A stretch of DNA of 64,000 nt, from positions 2,480,001 through 2,544,000 of the forward strand of contig NZ_CP082275.1 of assembly GCF_023746615.1 (NCBI RefSeq), in the 5' to 3' direction. Both the position numbers and the translations under genes were made by a program. Shown here piece by piece: positions 16,038 to 24,950 of this stretch. Below the pieces are notes generated by a model. The model saw only the letters and a list, made by a program, of their open reading frames with translations, was not told the DNA's origin and searched no databases. Source of the stretch: Grimontia kaedaensis. Lineage in GTDB: Bacteria; Pseudomonadota; Gammaproteobacteria; Enterobacterales; Vibrionaceae. Numbering within the stretch: the stretch's first letter is position 1; each line of letters begins with the position of its first letter.

Positions 16038-18332
16038 TTATGCAGCTTTACCTTTCTTCTGGCTAGCTGGTGCAGACTCAGATTCTGACTTAAACCATGA
16101 CGGGTCAAAGTTATCCACCTGAATCGCTTCGTAACGCAGCCCATCGGCGTGTTTGATTTGGTCGACTTCTTCTTGGGTCAGAATATTCTGCTCAAGGGCA
16201 GCATCCAAACGTTCGGACAGCAAACCTTTCGCAGGAATTTTCTTCGCCTTTGCCGCAACCGCCATTTTCTTCTCCAGCGGCTTAACGGCCACCATGGCTT
16301 CGAAAGCACGCTCCATGATACCCACAGGGTCAGTTGCTTTGTCACCGACATAACAGAGGTGCGTCAAACGCTCGCGATGTGCGCCCGGAGTCATCAGCAA
16401 ATCTGCAATTTGCGTGGCCAGCTTGTCTGATGGAGCTTTATAATGCATACCCAGTGGGAACAGGATGGCACGCAGCGAGAAGCCAACACCTTTTTGCGGG
16501 AAGTTGTTGAACGCACCGTCAAACGCTTCCGCACATTTGTTCAGACAATATTGCAGTGAGTAGTGAACGAATGGCAGATCAGCTTGTTGACGACCCTCAT
16601 CCTCATAACGTTTCAATACAGCAGATGCAAGATACAGGTGGCTCAGCACATCACCCAAACGGGCTGACAGCATTTCACGTCGTTTCAGCTCGCCACCCAG
16701 TGTCAACATAGCAACGTCTGCAGTCACAGCCAGCGCTCGGCTCATACGGGACAGTTGACGGTAGTAAGCCGCCGTTTCACCCGATACCGGTGTTTTGTTA
16801 AAGCTTGAGCGGGTAAATGCATTGGTGAAAGACATCAGTACGTTTTTGGTAGCAAAGCCAATGTGCTTGATCAGCAGGGAATCGAACGCTTCTGCACCTT
16901 TTGCTTCATCTTGCTCTGCCGCCGCTTCCATTTCTTTCAGCACGTATGGGTGACAACGTGTCGCCCCCTGGCCAAATATCATCAGGTTGCGGGTTAGAAT
17001 ATTCGCTCCTTCTACTGTGATTGCCACTGGCATACCAAAGTAGTGGTGACCAACATAGTTCAAAGGCCCCAACTGGATAGCACGGCCCGCATGAATGTCC
17101 ATCGAATCATTCAGGATGGTGCGCGCCAGTTCAGTCATGTGGTATTTAGCAATAGCAGTCACAATGCCCGGCTTCTCATGCATATCCAGAGAAGTCGTGG
17201 TCAGTGTACGCGCCGCTTCGAGCATATAGGTGTAACCACCAATGCGCCCCATCGCCTCGCCAACACCTTCGAATTTACCGATGTGCATACCAAACTGCTT
17301 ACGTACATAAGCGTAGGCACCTGTTGTACGTGCGGTAAGGTGACCGACTGCCGTGCCCAGTGCTGGCAGTGAAATACCACGACCCGCTGACAGACATTCC
17401 ACCAACATACGCCAGCCACGACCAACATAGTCTTGACCACCGATAACCCACTCCATCGGAATGAACACGTCCTGACCGCGTGTTGGGCCATTCATGAAGG
17501 ACAAACCTAACGGATTATGACGCTCACCAATTTCAACGCCTTTGTGATCGGCTGGGATCAAGGCACAGGTAATGCCAAGTTGCTCTTTGTCGCCCAAAAG
17601 GCCTTCTGGATCGTGTAGTTTAAAAGCAAGACCCAGCACGGAGGCAACTGGCGCTAGCGTAATGTAGCGTTTGTTCCACGTCAGGCGGATACCCAGCACT
17701 TCTTTCCCTTCGTGCTCGCCCATACATACGATGCCCTTGTCAGGGATAGATCCCGCATCTGAGCCCGCTTCAGGTCCGGTCAAGGCAAAACATGGAACAT
17801 CCTGACCATTTGCTAAACGCGGCAGCCAGTAATTCTTTTGGTCCTCAGTACCGTAGTGCGTTAACAGCTCACCCGGGCCCAGAGAGTTTGGTACCATCAC
17901 AGTCACTGCCGCACTCAAGCTACGCGTTGCGATACGCGAAACAATCGTAGAGTTTGCATAGGCAGAAAATTCGAGACCGCCGTACTCTTTTGGAATGATC
18001 AGTGAGAAGAATTTTTCTTTCTTTAGGAACTCCCAAACTTCAGGCGGTAAATCTTTGCGCTCCTGAACGATTTCAAAGTCATCCAGCATACCCAGCAATT
18101 CTTCTAACTGGTTATCCATAAACGTTTTTTCTTGATCAGTTAAGCGTGGTTTTGGATACTGCAGCAACTTGCGCCAGTCGGGATTACCGGCGAACAACTC
18201 GCCATCCCACCATACACTGCCAGCTTCCATTGCCTCACGCTCAGTTTCGGACAGGGGCGGAAGAACCTTTTTGAAAAACTTAAACGCTGGGTCGCTTAAA
18301 TAACGTCTTCTAAGTGATGGTTGAGAGCTCAT
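16038..18332 (-). CDS. fadE: acyl-CoA dehydrogenase
   Basis: First step of fatty acid beta-oxidation, acyl-CoA to trans-2-enoyl-CoA with FAD, membrane associated. The 764-aa protein matches the long FadE type: an N-terminal basic stretch, ACAD domains with FALTGPEAGSDAGSIPD (flavin and substrate loop), TWNKRYITLAPVA, FEGVGEAMGRIGGYTYMLEA and the extended FadE-only C-terminal domain. It lies 51 nt downstream of the TetR gene on the same strand, so the repressor and fadE probably form one transcript. This is the arrangement in Vibrio, where a PsrA-type repressor controls fadE. Confidence 0.95.
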   Translation of the reverse strand: MSSQPSLRRRYLSDPAFKFFKKVLPPLSETEREAMEAGSVWWDGELFAGNPDWRKLLQYPKPRLTDQEKTFMDNQLEELLGMLDDFEIVQERKDLPPEVWEFLKKEKFFSLIIPKEYGGLEFSAYANSTIVSRIATRSLSAAVTVMVPNSLGPGELLTHYGTEDQKNYWLPRLANGQDVPCFALTGPEAGSDAGSIPDKGIVCMGEHEGKEVLGIRLTWNKRYITLAPVASVLGLAFKLHDPEGLLGDKEQLGITCALIPADHKGVEIGERHNPLGLSFMNGPTRGQDVFIPMEWVIGGQDYVGRGWRMLVECLSAGRGISLPALGTAVGHLTARTTGAYAYVRKQFGMHIGKFEGVGEAMGRIGGYTYMLEAARTLTTTSLDMHEKPGIVTAIAKYHMTELARTILNDSMDIHAGRAIQLGPLNYVGHHYFGMPVAITVEGANILTRNLMIFGQGATRCHPYVLKEMEAAAEQDEAKGAEAFDSLLIKHIGFATKNVLMSFTNAFTRSSFNKTPVSGETAAYYRQLSRMSRALAVTADVAMLTLGGELKRREMLSARLGDVLSHLYLASAVLKRYEDEGRQQADLPFVHYSLQYCLNKCAEAFDGAFNNFPQKGVGFSLRAILFPLGMHYKAPSDKLATQIADLLMTPGAHRERLTHLCYVGDKATDPVGIMERAFEAMVAVKPLEKKMAVAAKAKKIPAKGLLSERLDAALEQNILTQEEVDQIKHADGLRYEAIQVDNFDPSWFKSESESAPASQKKGKAA

Positions 18333-18383
18333 GATTCAGATCCTTGTATTTGTAACACGTTAATTTTTTATTATTTTTTAGCT

Positions 18384-19061
18384 TTATACTGCACTGCGCG
18401 GAATATCGCGCGGCACAAGTGATAGTTCCTGATTGGCAGGCGCATCCACACCAGCAGCCAGATAAGGGATCAGTCGGTCGAGAATGTCTTCGGTGGTGAC
18501 ATTGTTACCGAAATCATTCTCAGCGATTTCACTTAATGCTACGTTCGACGCCATGGTGAAAATCACCGCGCCCAGCGTAAAGTGAAGTCGCCAGAAAACA
18601 TGTTCAGGTTTCAGTGAAGGGTTTGCTTTAATGACAGCCTGGGTAAAGAGGGTCAGCACGGAATCGTAACGCGTTGTAATAAACCAGCGGAGGTGACCCT
18701 GTACGTCCGTATAGCCACGGCCGATGAGTTGCATGAAAGTCGATGCGCCATGGCGGCGAAAGGTGTCCAATCCCAAAAGTGGGCGCTTGGTACATGCAAA
18801 CACTTCTTCCATTGAAATATCATCTTTGACCAGCAGCAGTTTTAATTCCTGCTCCAGTTGCGGCATGAATTGTTCGAGATACCGGGCGAGTACCGCACGC
18901 ACAAGTGACTTCTTATCACCAAAGTGATAGTTCACTGAAGCCAGGTTAACACCTGCCTTGCTCGTGATGGTGCGGAGTGAGGTCTCTTTGAAACCATGCT
19001 CAGCAAACAGCTGCTCCGCGGCATCCAGAATTTTTCCTTTGGTTTCGCCTTTCCCTGCCAT
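18384..19061 (-). CDS. psrA: PsrA-like TetR family repressor of fatty acid degradation
   Basis: DNA-binding repressor predicted to sense long-chain acyl ligands. The 225-aa protein has an N-terminal TetR helix-turn-helix (AGVNLASVNYHFGDKKSLVRAVLARYL) and an all-helical ligand domain. I chose MAGKGETKG (19061) because AGGTGA then sits 6 nt upstream; the Met two codons earlier overlaps it. It is cotranscribed with fadE. A palindrome just upstream (19077-19092) matches the PsrA-type consensus AAAC-N4-GTTT, suggesting autoregulation. The symbol is based on context and motif. Confidence 0.85.
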   Translation of the reverse strand: MAGKGETKGKILDAAEQLFAEHGFKETSLRTITSKAGVNLASVNYHFGDKKSLVRAVLARYLEQFMPQLEQELKLLLVKDDISMEEVFACTKRPLLGLDTFRRHGASTFMQLIGRGYTDVQGHLRWFITTRYDSVLTLFTQAVIKANPSLKPEHVFWRLHFTLGAVIFTMASNVALSEIAENDFGNNVTTEDILDRLIPYLAAGVDAPANQELSLVPRDIPRSAV

Positions 19062-19076
19062 TTTCATTCACCTGTA

Positions 19077-19092
19077 TTAAACACCTGTTTAA
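19077..19092. promoter_or_regulatory. PsrA-type operator
   Basis: TTAAACACCTGTTTAA: 6-bp inverted arms around a 4-nt centre, fitting the reported PsrA site AAAC-N4-GTTT. It lies 15 nt upstream of the repressor start, where binding would block transcription of the repressor-fadE unit. Confidence 0.6.
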
Positions 19093-19283
19093 CTTTACAT
19101 CCCGTTAGCATTAATAACAACCCCAAAACAATCATCAAAAAATTCGATGTTAATGGGTAAAAAAAATGGGTTGAGATAACTTGTTGTAAAGTAATGTCAT
19201 TCGGTGAAAAGGCTCAAAGTCACACTCATTAATGAGAAAAAAATCGAACCTTTGGGGAACAATTGGCTTTTCATCAGGTCACA

Positions 19284-19360
19284 TATAATGCCACTGCTTT
19301 TTCTTAGAAGTTTTTATTCTTCTGGAGCCCGTACACTGATTTGAGTACGGGCTTTTTTTC
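19284..19360 (+). ncRNA. candidate small RNA 1 (about 65 nt)
   Basis: TATAAT at 19284-19289, with TTGG-like -35 bases 15-17 nt before it, is followed by about 65 nt with no reading frame and a clear intrinsic terminator: AGCCCGTAC (19326-19334), GTACGGGCT (19345-19353), then seven T. A small stem AGAAG/CTTCT precedes the terminator. The 5' part contains CTGCTTTTTCTTA, repeated exactly in candidate 2. No known sRNA family is recognised. Confidence 0.55.
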
Positions 19361-19488
19361 GTCTGAAGGTAAGGGTTGGTCACAGTGAGGGGGCGAAAAT
19401 TTTTTTCCGAAAACTTTGAACTTTATGAAAACACCTCAGTCTGAATGTATGTAGATAGTTGATAAGTGCCTTTTGATGTAATGCTGGC

Positions 19489-19590
19489 CGCCAAACATGC
19501 TTTCTGACTTATCGCTAGATGCTGCTGCTTTTTCTTACTCCTGCTTACAAATATTTATGTTGCCCGCTTCAAATGAAGCGGGCTTTTTTT
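19489..19590 (+). ncRNA. candidate small RNA 2 (about 100 nt)
   Basis: Ends in a strong + strand terminator, GCCCGCTTC (19562-19570), AAAT, GAAGCGGGC (19575-19583), then seven T running into the stop codon of the opposing SDR gene. An extended -10 (TG-A-TGTAAT, 19474-19482) lies about 100 nt upstream. It contains the same CTGCTTTTTCTTA (19525-19537) as candidate 1. The U-tract points along +, so the terminator does not serve the SDR gene. Confidence 0.5.
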
Positions 19591-20440
19591 ATGCCTGCTC
19601 TGATTCACCTAGCTCAGGCAGTGGCATATCAAATGGAGATGGGTACTTAAGTGTCAGTCCCAATGTCTCTATGGTTTGGGCTGAATCGATAACTTTCCCC
19701 TCCCCTCCGTCTTCAATAAACATTGGTTCCTTTAAGTCCAATCCTTTTGCCGCCCAGCGATAGAATTCAGAACGGGTTGGGTGGTCGGTTGCACTCAAGT
19801 GGAATCTCTCTCCACCTCTCTCAAGTGCAATAATTGCACTGATGGCTTGGATGCAATCTTCGCGGTGAATAAGATTCACAGGATCTAACCCACCACTGAC
19901 ATTTTCTCTTCCTGCTAAGTGTTTCCCTGGATGCCTTTCATCGCCAATAAGCCCAGATAGTCTTAACACTACACCATGTTCACCAAACTCTTTCAGGACA
20001 TAATTTTCTATTTCCCGGTGCGCTTTACCAGATTCCGTCGTTGGTTCACAGGCTGTGCTTTCTTTAACGACTCCTGTGACACTCCCATAAACAGAAGTGG
20101 TACTGATAAAGATGAACTGTTTGACACCACCAGATTTTGCGGCGTCTACCAGCCTCTTCATTGCACTGACAAACTCGTTGCCATCGACTGTACGTCTGCT
20201 AGGGGGGATATTGGCAACAAAGACATCGCTTTCAAACAAAGGCTGTGATGAAGGATCGCGCTTTTCGCTAAATATATCGAACACAACGCCGTTTATGTGT
20301 TTCAATTTTAGCGTTTCAAGAGACGCTGAACTGCGTTTACTTCCCGTAACCGCATACCCTACTTGATGCAGTTGTTCGGCAAGTGCAAGACCAAGCCAAC
20401 CACATCCGCTTATTGACACTGTTTTATATGGTTTCGACAT
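19589..20440 (-). CDS. SDR-family NAD(P)-dependent oxidoreductase (YeeZ-like)
   Basis: A 283-aa extended short-chain dehydrogenase/NAD-dependent epimerase-like protein. An N-terminal Rossmann motif is clear (VSISGCGWLGLALAEQLH), followed by FIFISTTSVYGS with the SDR Ser and Tyr. The usual Tyr-x3-Lys is not evident as such (SGKAHREIENYV follows), as in the atypical YeeZ-like group, so the reaction is uncertain. I start at MSKPYKTV (20440) because AGGGAAC sits 6 nt upstream; the frame is open 27 nt further. Monocistronic, convergent with the sRNA candidates and divergent from hexR. Confidence 0.8.
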   Translation of the reverse strand: MSKPYKTVSISGCGWLGLALAEQLHQVGYAVTGSKRSSASLETLKLKHINGVVFDIFSEKRDPSSQPLFESDVFVANIPPSRRTVDGNEFVSAMKRLVDAAKSGGVKQFIFISTTSVYGSVTGVVKESTACEPTTESGKAHREIENYVLKEFGEHGVVLRLSGLIGDERHPGKHLAGRENVSGGLDPVNLIHREDCIQAISAIIALERGGERFHLSATDHPTRSEFYRWAAKGLDLKEPMFIEDGGEGKVIDSAQTIETLGLTLKYPSPFDMPLPELGESEQA

Positions 20441-20755
20441 AGAAAGTTCCCTGTAAGCCATTTTCAATTCTTAGCTTTATTCATTCGAGACGTGCCACAA
20501 GAACCGAACTGATTTCGCATTTGGTGAAAAAAACCTTCGGCATTGTGTAATTAAGCAACTAAAAGCGTGAATGAATACAAATTTTTTAAAGGTAATTTTT
20601 GGTTAAAATGTCTTTAAACGAATCCAACCGTTAGACTCGACTATAACATTGTTGGACATCGAAATATTTCACCCAATAGCGTCAGACCGCGCTGCCAGTC
20701 AAATAAGGCAGCAAAGACTGACAAAACAGACAGCGGAAGTAACGCGGTAATCTGA

Positions 20756-21610
20756 ATGAACACCCTGGAAAAAATACAAAAAAATATTGAAAACTTTAGT
20801 AAGTCGGAAAGGAAAGTCGCTGAAGTGATCATCGCTTCTCCTCAGACTGCTATTCACTCCAGCATCGCCACACTCGCCAAAATGGCAGACGTCAGCGAAC
20901 CAACGGTGAACCGATTCTGTCGCCGGCTGGATACCAAGGGCTTCCCTGATTTTAAGCTTCATCTAGCGCAAAGCTTGGCGAACGGTACTCCTTATGTGAA
21001 TCGAAATGTCGAGGAGCACGATAGCGCTGACGCTTACACCTCTAAGATTTTCGAATCGACGATGGCATGTCTGGATGTAGCAAAAAACAGCATTGACGCC
21101 CATCAAATCAACCGAGCTGTGGATTTGCTGACTCAGGCCAAGAAAATTTCTTTCTTTGGTTTAGGTGCTTCAGCGTCTGTTGCTCACGATGCACAAAACA
21201 AATTCTTCCGCTTCAACATTCCCATCGTCTGTTTCAATGACATCGTTATGCAGCGCATGAGCTGTATTAACTGCACAGATGGTGACGTAGTTGTTGTTAT
21301 TTCGCACACAGGCCGCACCAAGTCGCTGGTAGATGTAGCAAATCTAGCAATGGAAAATGGAGCGACCGTCATTGGCATTACTGAGAAAGGCTCACCTTTG
21401 GACAAAGTCTGTTCTCTGACCATCACCCTCGACGTACCAGAAGACACTGACATCTATATGCCAATGGCAAGCCGCGTAGTTCAGATGACCGTGATTGATG
21501 TACTGGCAACGGGCTTTACACTGCGTCGTGGCCCTGGGTTCCGCGAGAACCTAAAACGCGTGAAAGAGGCTATTAAGGACTCTAGATTTAACAAAGAATC
21601 ACTCACCTGA
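20756..21610 (+). CDS. hexR: HexR, RpiR-family regulator of central carbon metabolism
   Basis: Transcription factor that senses 2-keto-3-deoxy-6-phosphogluconate and controls glycolytic, Entner-Doudoroff and related genes. The 284-aa protein has an N-terminal RpiR helix-turn-helix (LAKMADVSEPTVNRFCRRLDTKGFPDFKLHLAQ) and a C-terminal SIS sugar-phosphate domain (ISFFGLGASASVAHDAQNKFFRF, VVISHTGRTKSLVDVA). It lies directly upstream of pyk on the same strand but has its own terminator. A TGTAATTA half-site at 20546-20553 resembles half of the HexR palindrome; no full site is clear. The family assignment is firm. Confidence 0.93.
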   Translation: MNTLEKIQKNIENFSKSERKVAEVIIASPQTAIHSSIATLAKMADVSEPTVNRFCRRLDTKGFPDFKLHLAQSLANGTPYVNRNVEEHDSADAYTSKIFESTMACLDVAKNSIDAHQINRAVDLLTQAKKISFFGLGASASVAHDAQNKFFRFNIPIVCFNDIVMQRMSCINCTDGDVVVVISHTGRTKSLVDVANLAMENGATVIGITEKGSPLDKVCSLTITLDVPEDTDIYMPMASRVVQMTVIDVLATGFTLRRGPGFRENLKRVKEAIKDSRFNKESLT

Positions 21611-21613
21611 TTT

Positions 21614-21642
21614 AAAGGGCAGACTTAGGTCTGCCCTTTTTC
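21614..21642 (+). terminator. terminator of hexR
   Basis: AAAGGGCAGAC / GTCTGCCCTTT stem with TTAG loop and a TTTTTCTTTT tail, directly after the hexR stop. Confidence 0.88.
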
Positions 21643-21739
21643 TTTTAGTTCCGCCAGCTCAGCTACACTTCTTAATAAAGATAATTATCACTATCTATAC
21701 AGCTATCTTGTCGCAAGCATTTTTACTCAGGAGACTTTC

Positions 21740-23185
21740 ATGTCTGAGAATTTACGTCGAACAAAGATCTTGACCACTTTGGGGCCAGCTACTGATAAAG
21801 AAGATGTGCTGGAACAAATCATTGCTGCTGGCGCAAACGTCGTTAGGATGAACTTTTCTCATGGTACCCCTGAAGACCATATAGAGCGTGCCAATAAGGT
21901 ACGTGCTATCGCAGCTAAGTTGGGGCGTCATGTCGGTATCCTCGGCGATCTACAAGGGCCAAAAATTCGTGTTTCCACTTTTGCCGATGGCAAAGTCCAG
22001 CTCGCAGTTGGTGACCGTTTTGTCTTAGATGCTGCGCTCGAGCCCGGCAAAGGAGACAAAGAGCGCGTGGGGATCGACTATAAAAACCTGCCAAGTGATG
22101 TTTCGGCTGACGACGTCCTTCTTCTCGATGATGGGCGCGTGCAGCTGAAGGTACTCTCCGTCGACGGTACTAAAATCCACACAGAAGTCACCGTTGGTGG
22201 GCCACTTTCGAACAACAAAGGTATCAACAAAAAAGGTGGCGGCCTCTCTGCGCCTGCTCTGACCGACAAGGATAAGCAAGACATCCTTACGGCAGCAAAA
22301 ATTAAAGTCGACTTTCTAGCAATATCCTTCCCACGCAATGGTGACGATATGCGTATGGCACGCTCATTAGCCGAGAAGGCAGGGCTAGAAACTAGCTTGG
22401 TTGCTAAAGTAGAACGCGCTGAGACTGTGTCTTGTGATGAGAATATTGACGATATTATCGAGGCTTCTGATGTCGTCATGGTGGCGCGTGGAGATCTGGG
22501 TGTGGAGATCGGCGATCCTGAACTTGTGGGTGTACAGAAAAAACTTATCCGCCGTGCGCGCTCGCTGAATCGATGCGTTATCACTGCAACCCAGATGATG
22601 GAGTCAATGATCAAAGCGCCCATGCCAACGCGAGCCGAAGTCATGGACGTCGCAAACGCTGTCTTGGATGGGACAGATGCCGTTATGCTCTCCGCAGAAA
22701 CGGCTGCGGGCGACTATCCGCTGGAAACCGTGAAAGCCATGGCAGAAGTTTGTATTGGTGCAGAAAAAATGCCTTCGATTAATGTTTCAAACCATCGCCT
22801 CAACAAAGAGTTTGAGTTAATTGAAGAAACGGTTTCCATGGCAACCATGTACGCTGCGAACCATATGCCACAAGTTAAAGCGATGGTGACATTGACCGAG
22901 TCTGGTAGAACAGCTCTGATGATGTCGCGGATTAGTTCTGGCAAACCTATTTTTGCCCTATCCAGACATGAATCGACTCTGTCACGATTAGCGTTATATA
23001 GGGGGGTCACCCCTATCCACTTCGAAAGTGATACAGGTGCAGGCTCAGAGGTCGCTCACAGAGCCATTGCGCACCTTAAACAACTGGGGTACTTAGACCA
23101 GTGGGATGTGGTGATTATTACTCAGGGTGACATCAACGAGTATGTGAAAACCACAAATACTATGCGATTAATCACCGTGACTTAA
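21740..23185 (+). CDS. pyk: pyruvate kinase
   Basis: Phosphoenolpyruvate plus ADP to pyruvate plus ATP, the last step of glycolysis. The 481-aa protein resembles E. coli PykA (type II) in length and N-terminus (RRTKILTTLGPATD). Motifs: GANVVRMNFSHG, GDLQGPKIRV, the active-site segment LVAKVERAETV, MVARGDLGVEIG and MLSAETAAGDYP. AGGAGA precedes the ATG. The hexR-pyk order is common in Vibrionaceae and related groups and fits HexR control of pyk. Confidence 0.96.
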   Translation: MSENLRRTKILTTLGPATDKEDVLEQIIAAGANVVRMNFSHGTPEDHIERANKVRAIAAKLGRHVGILGDLQGPKIRVSTFADGKVQLAVGDRFVLDAALEPGKGDKERVGIDYKNLPSDVSADDVLLLDDGRVQLKVLSVDGTKIHTEVTVGGPLSNNKGINKKGGGLSAPALTDKDKQDILTAAKIKVDFLAISFPRNGDDMRMARSLAEKAGLETSLVAKVERAETVSCDENIDDIIEASDVVMVARGDLGVEIGDPELVGVQKKLIRRARSLNRCVITATQMMESMIKAPMPTRAEVMDVANAVLDGTDAVMLSAETAAGDYPLETVKAMAEVCIGAEKMPSINVSNHRLNKEFELIEETVSMATMYAANHMPQVKAMVTLTESGRTALMMSRISSGKPIFALSRHESTLSRLALYRGVTPIHFESDTGAGSEVAHRAIAHLKQLGYLDQWDVVIITQGDINEYVKTTNTMRLITVT

Positions 23186-23203
23186 CCCCAAAGAATCGTC
23201 CAG

Positions 23204-23226
23204 AAGCCCCGAAAATTCGGGGCTTT
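23204..23226 (+). terminator. terminator of pyk
   Basis: AAGCCCCGAA / TTCGGGGCTT stem followed by TGTTGGTT, 18 nt past the pyk stop. The U-tract is short. Confidence 0.6.
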
Positions 23227-23245
23227 GTTGGTTATTTGATTCCTC

Positions 23246-23851
23246 TTACTTCTTTAGCCAACCTTGTTCAACTGCATGCGTCAGCATCATTTGTACTTTT
23301 TCCCAGAGCAGTGAGGAGCCTTTTTCAATCTTGCCATTGATGTTCAGCGCCTGGTCATAGCGCACACCATATTCTTTCCAACTCTGCCCTTCGCTGTGGT
23401 AGTTCAAAAGCATAGGCAACATACGATCCAATGCTTTGCCATAGCGCGCCTCGGGCGTTTCACCTGCTTCAAACTCTAACCATAGTGACATAAGCACATC
23501 CCGCTGGTCTTCTGGCAAAATACCGAAAATTCGTTTGGCTGCTTTCAACTCTTTCTCTGGCTGAAGTTTTGCCGCCTCTAAATCGTAAATGAAGGTGTCG
23601 CCTGCATCGATTTCAATCACATCATGGAGCAGCAGCATCTTCACCACTTTCGCAATGTCTACAGGCTCATTAGCATGTTCTTCCAGCAACAGTGCCATCA
23701 AAGCTACCTGCCAGCTGTGCTCGGCAGAATTTTCTAATCGCCCATCATCACTCTTCACACGGGTTCTTCTTAACACAGCTTTGAGTTGGTCAATCTCCAC
23801 TATCAGTGCCAGCTGCTTTTCAAGTCTTTCTAATGCAGACATTTCACTCAT
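23246..23851 (-). CDS. HD-domain nucleotidase-like hydrolase
   Basis: A 201-aa metal-dependent phosphohydrolase of the HD superfamily, close to the YfbR/HDDC2 type of 5'-deoxynucleotidases. The metal ligands are visible: SAEHSWQVALMA (first His), LLLHDVIEIDAGD (the HD pair) and a later Asp in KALDRMLPML. Its ATG overlaps the last 8 nt of rimJ, so translation is probably coupled. The substrate is not certain from sequence. Confidence 0.82.
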   Translation of the reverse strand: MSEMSALERLEKQLALIVEIDQLKAVLRRTRVKSDDGRLENSAEHSWQVALMALLLEEHANEPVDIAKVVKMLLLHDVIEIDAGDTFIYDLEAAKLQPEKELKAAKRIFGILPEDQRDVLMSLWLEFEAGETPEARYGKALDRMLPMLLNYHSEGQSWKEYGVRYDQALNINGKIEKGSSLLWEKVQMMLTHAVEQGWLKK

Positions 23852-24431
23852 TGATTGAAGCCACCCATTTGGTGTTAATGACAGAGGTGAGGATGTGGTC
23901 TTCCCACTTCCCGTTAATCAGCAAATAATCCTTGGCTTCGCCTTCTTTCTTGAACCCAGCGGCTTCCAGAACGGCTTCACTGCGCTTATTTCTTGGCATG
24001 TACGACGCCATGATGCGGTGCATATTTAAGTGATCAAAAAGCCACTGATTTGTTGCTTTCAGCGCCCGGCGCATGATGCCTCGCCCTTGCGCAGATTCTG
24101 CTAATGAGTACCCAACATTACAAGCATGAAACGGGAACTGCATGATGTTGTTGTAGGTAATAACGCCACAAACTTCGTCCCTGCCTTCTTCAAAAATCAT
24201 GAAGTAGTACGCGAGCCCATGACGCTGTAATTCAGTCAATTGAATGACGCGTCTTTCCCAACCTTCATAAGTAAAAAAGCTGTCCGGTCTCAAAGGTTCC
24301 CAAGGTGTCAGATATTGGCGATTAGCCTGAAAGTAATTCACGATAAGTGGGAGATCAGGCTTCTGAATCGCACGAATGACAAGATTATCAATACGTAAAT
24401 GCGGGAAAGGGTTTATAATTTCGACAGACAA
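23844..24431 (-). CDS. rimJ: ribosomal protein S5 alanine N-acetyltransferase
   Basis: GNAT-family acetyltransferase that modifies the N-terminal alanine of ribosomal protein S5. The 195-aa protein has the RimJ core: YLTPWEPLRPDSFFT, NVGYSLAESAQGRGIMRRALKA (acetyl-CoA loop QGRGIM), LNMHRIMASYMPRNKRSEAVLEAAGF and the C-terminal KDYLLINGKWEDHILTS. It heads a two-gene unit with the HD hydrolase and is divergent from ogt with only 30 nt between start codons. Confidence 0.9.
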   Translation of the reverse strand: MSVEIINPFPHLRIDNLVIRAIQKPDLPLIVNYFQANRQYLTPWEPLRPDSFFTYEGWERRVIQLTELQRHGLAYYFMIFEEGRDEVCGVITYNNIMQFPFHACNVGYSLAESAQGRGIMRRALKATNQWLFDHLNMHRIMASYMPRNKRSEAVLEAAGFKKEGEAKDYLLINGKWEDHILTSVINTKWVASINE

Positions 24432-24461
24432 TTCGCCTCCTATCCAACTGTGTCGTTACTT

Positions 24462-24932
24462 ATGTATTACGATAGCTTTGAATCACCGCTGGGGAAAATT
24501 CACATATTGGCTGATGAGTCTGGGCTCAGACAATTGACCTTATGCCTTCATCATCCTGTTGAGTCCTGCAAACAGTGGAAGCACTCCCCCAAACATCTCG
24601 CCCAGTACAAGAAACAAATCATCGAGTTCCTTAAAGGGGAACGCGCCAAGTTTGATATTCCCCTCGCGCCTGATGGCACCGAATTCCAACATAAGGTCTG
24701 GCAAGTGCTCCGTGAAATCCCATACGGAGAAACAAGGTCTTACGCTGATATCGCGCGGGAAATCGGTAATCCTCAAGCTTGTCGGGCCGTCGGGATGGCG
24801 AATAATGTCAATCCTATCCCTTTGGTCATCCCTTGCCACCGTGTTATTGGCAGTGATGGCGAGTTGACCGGCTATCGCTATGGTTTGGAGATCAAACAAA
24901 AGCTCCTCACCATGGAAAAAAACGGTGGCTGA
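24462..24932 (+). CDS. ogt: methylated-DNA-protein cysteine methyltransferase
   Basis: Direct reversal of O6-alkylguanine by transfer of the alkyl group to a cysteine. The 156-aa protein has the helix-turn-helix RAVGMANNVNPIPLVIPCHRVIG with the acceptor Cys at residue 125 in PCHR. I start at MYYDSFESPLG (24462) because homologues begin there and the 21 residues upstream would overlap the rimJ start. Single gene; its terminator overlaps the stop codon. Ogt and inducible Ada C-terminal domains are similar; no Ada N-terminal domain is present. Confidence 0.9.
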   Translation: MYYDSFESPLGKIHILADESGLRQLTLCLHHPVESCKQWKHSPKHLAQYKKQIIEFLKGERAKFDIPLAPDGTEFQHKVWQVLREIPYGETRSYADIAREIGNPQACRAVGMANNVNPIPLVIPCHRVIGSDGELTGYRYGLEIKQKLLTMEKNGG

Positions 24933-24946
24933 GGCCACCGTTTTTG
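24919..24946. terminator. bidirectional terminator between ogt and tyrR
   Basis: AAAACGGTGGC / GCCACCGTTTT stem with TGAG loop containing the ogt stop, flanked by A-run and T-run. It serves both convergent genes. Confidence 0.85.
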
Positions 24947-24950
24947 TTTT

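Noticed and set aside
20546..20553. Full HexR operator upstream of hexR
   Set aside because: Only one half (TGTAATTA) matches; the second half of the palindrome is not present.
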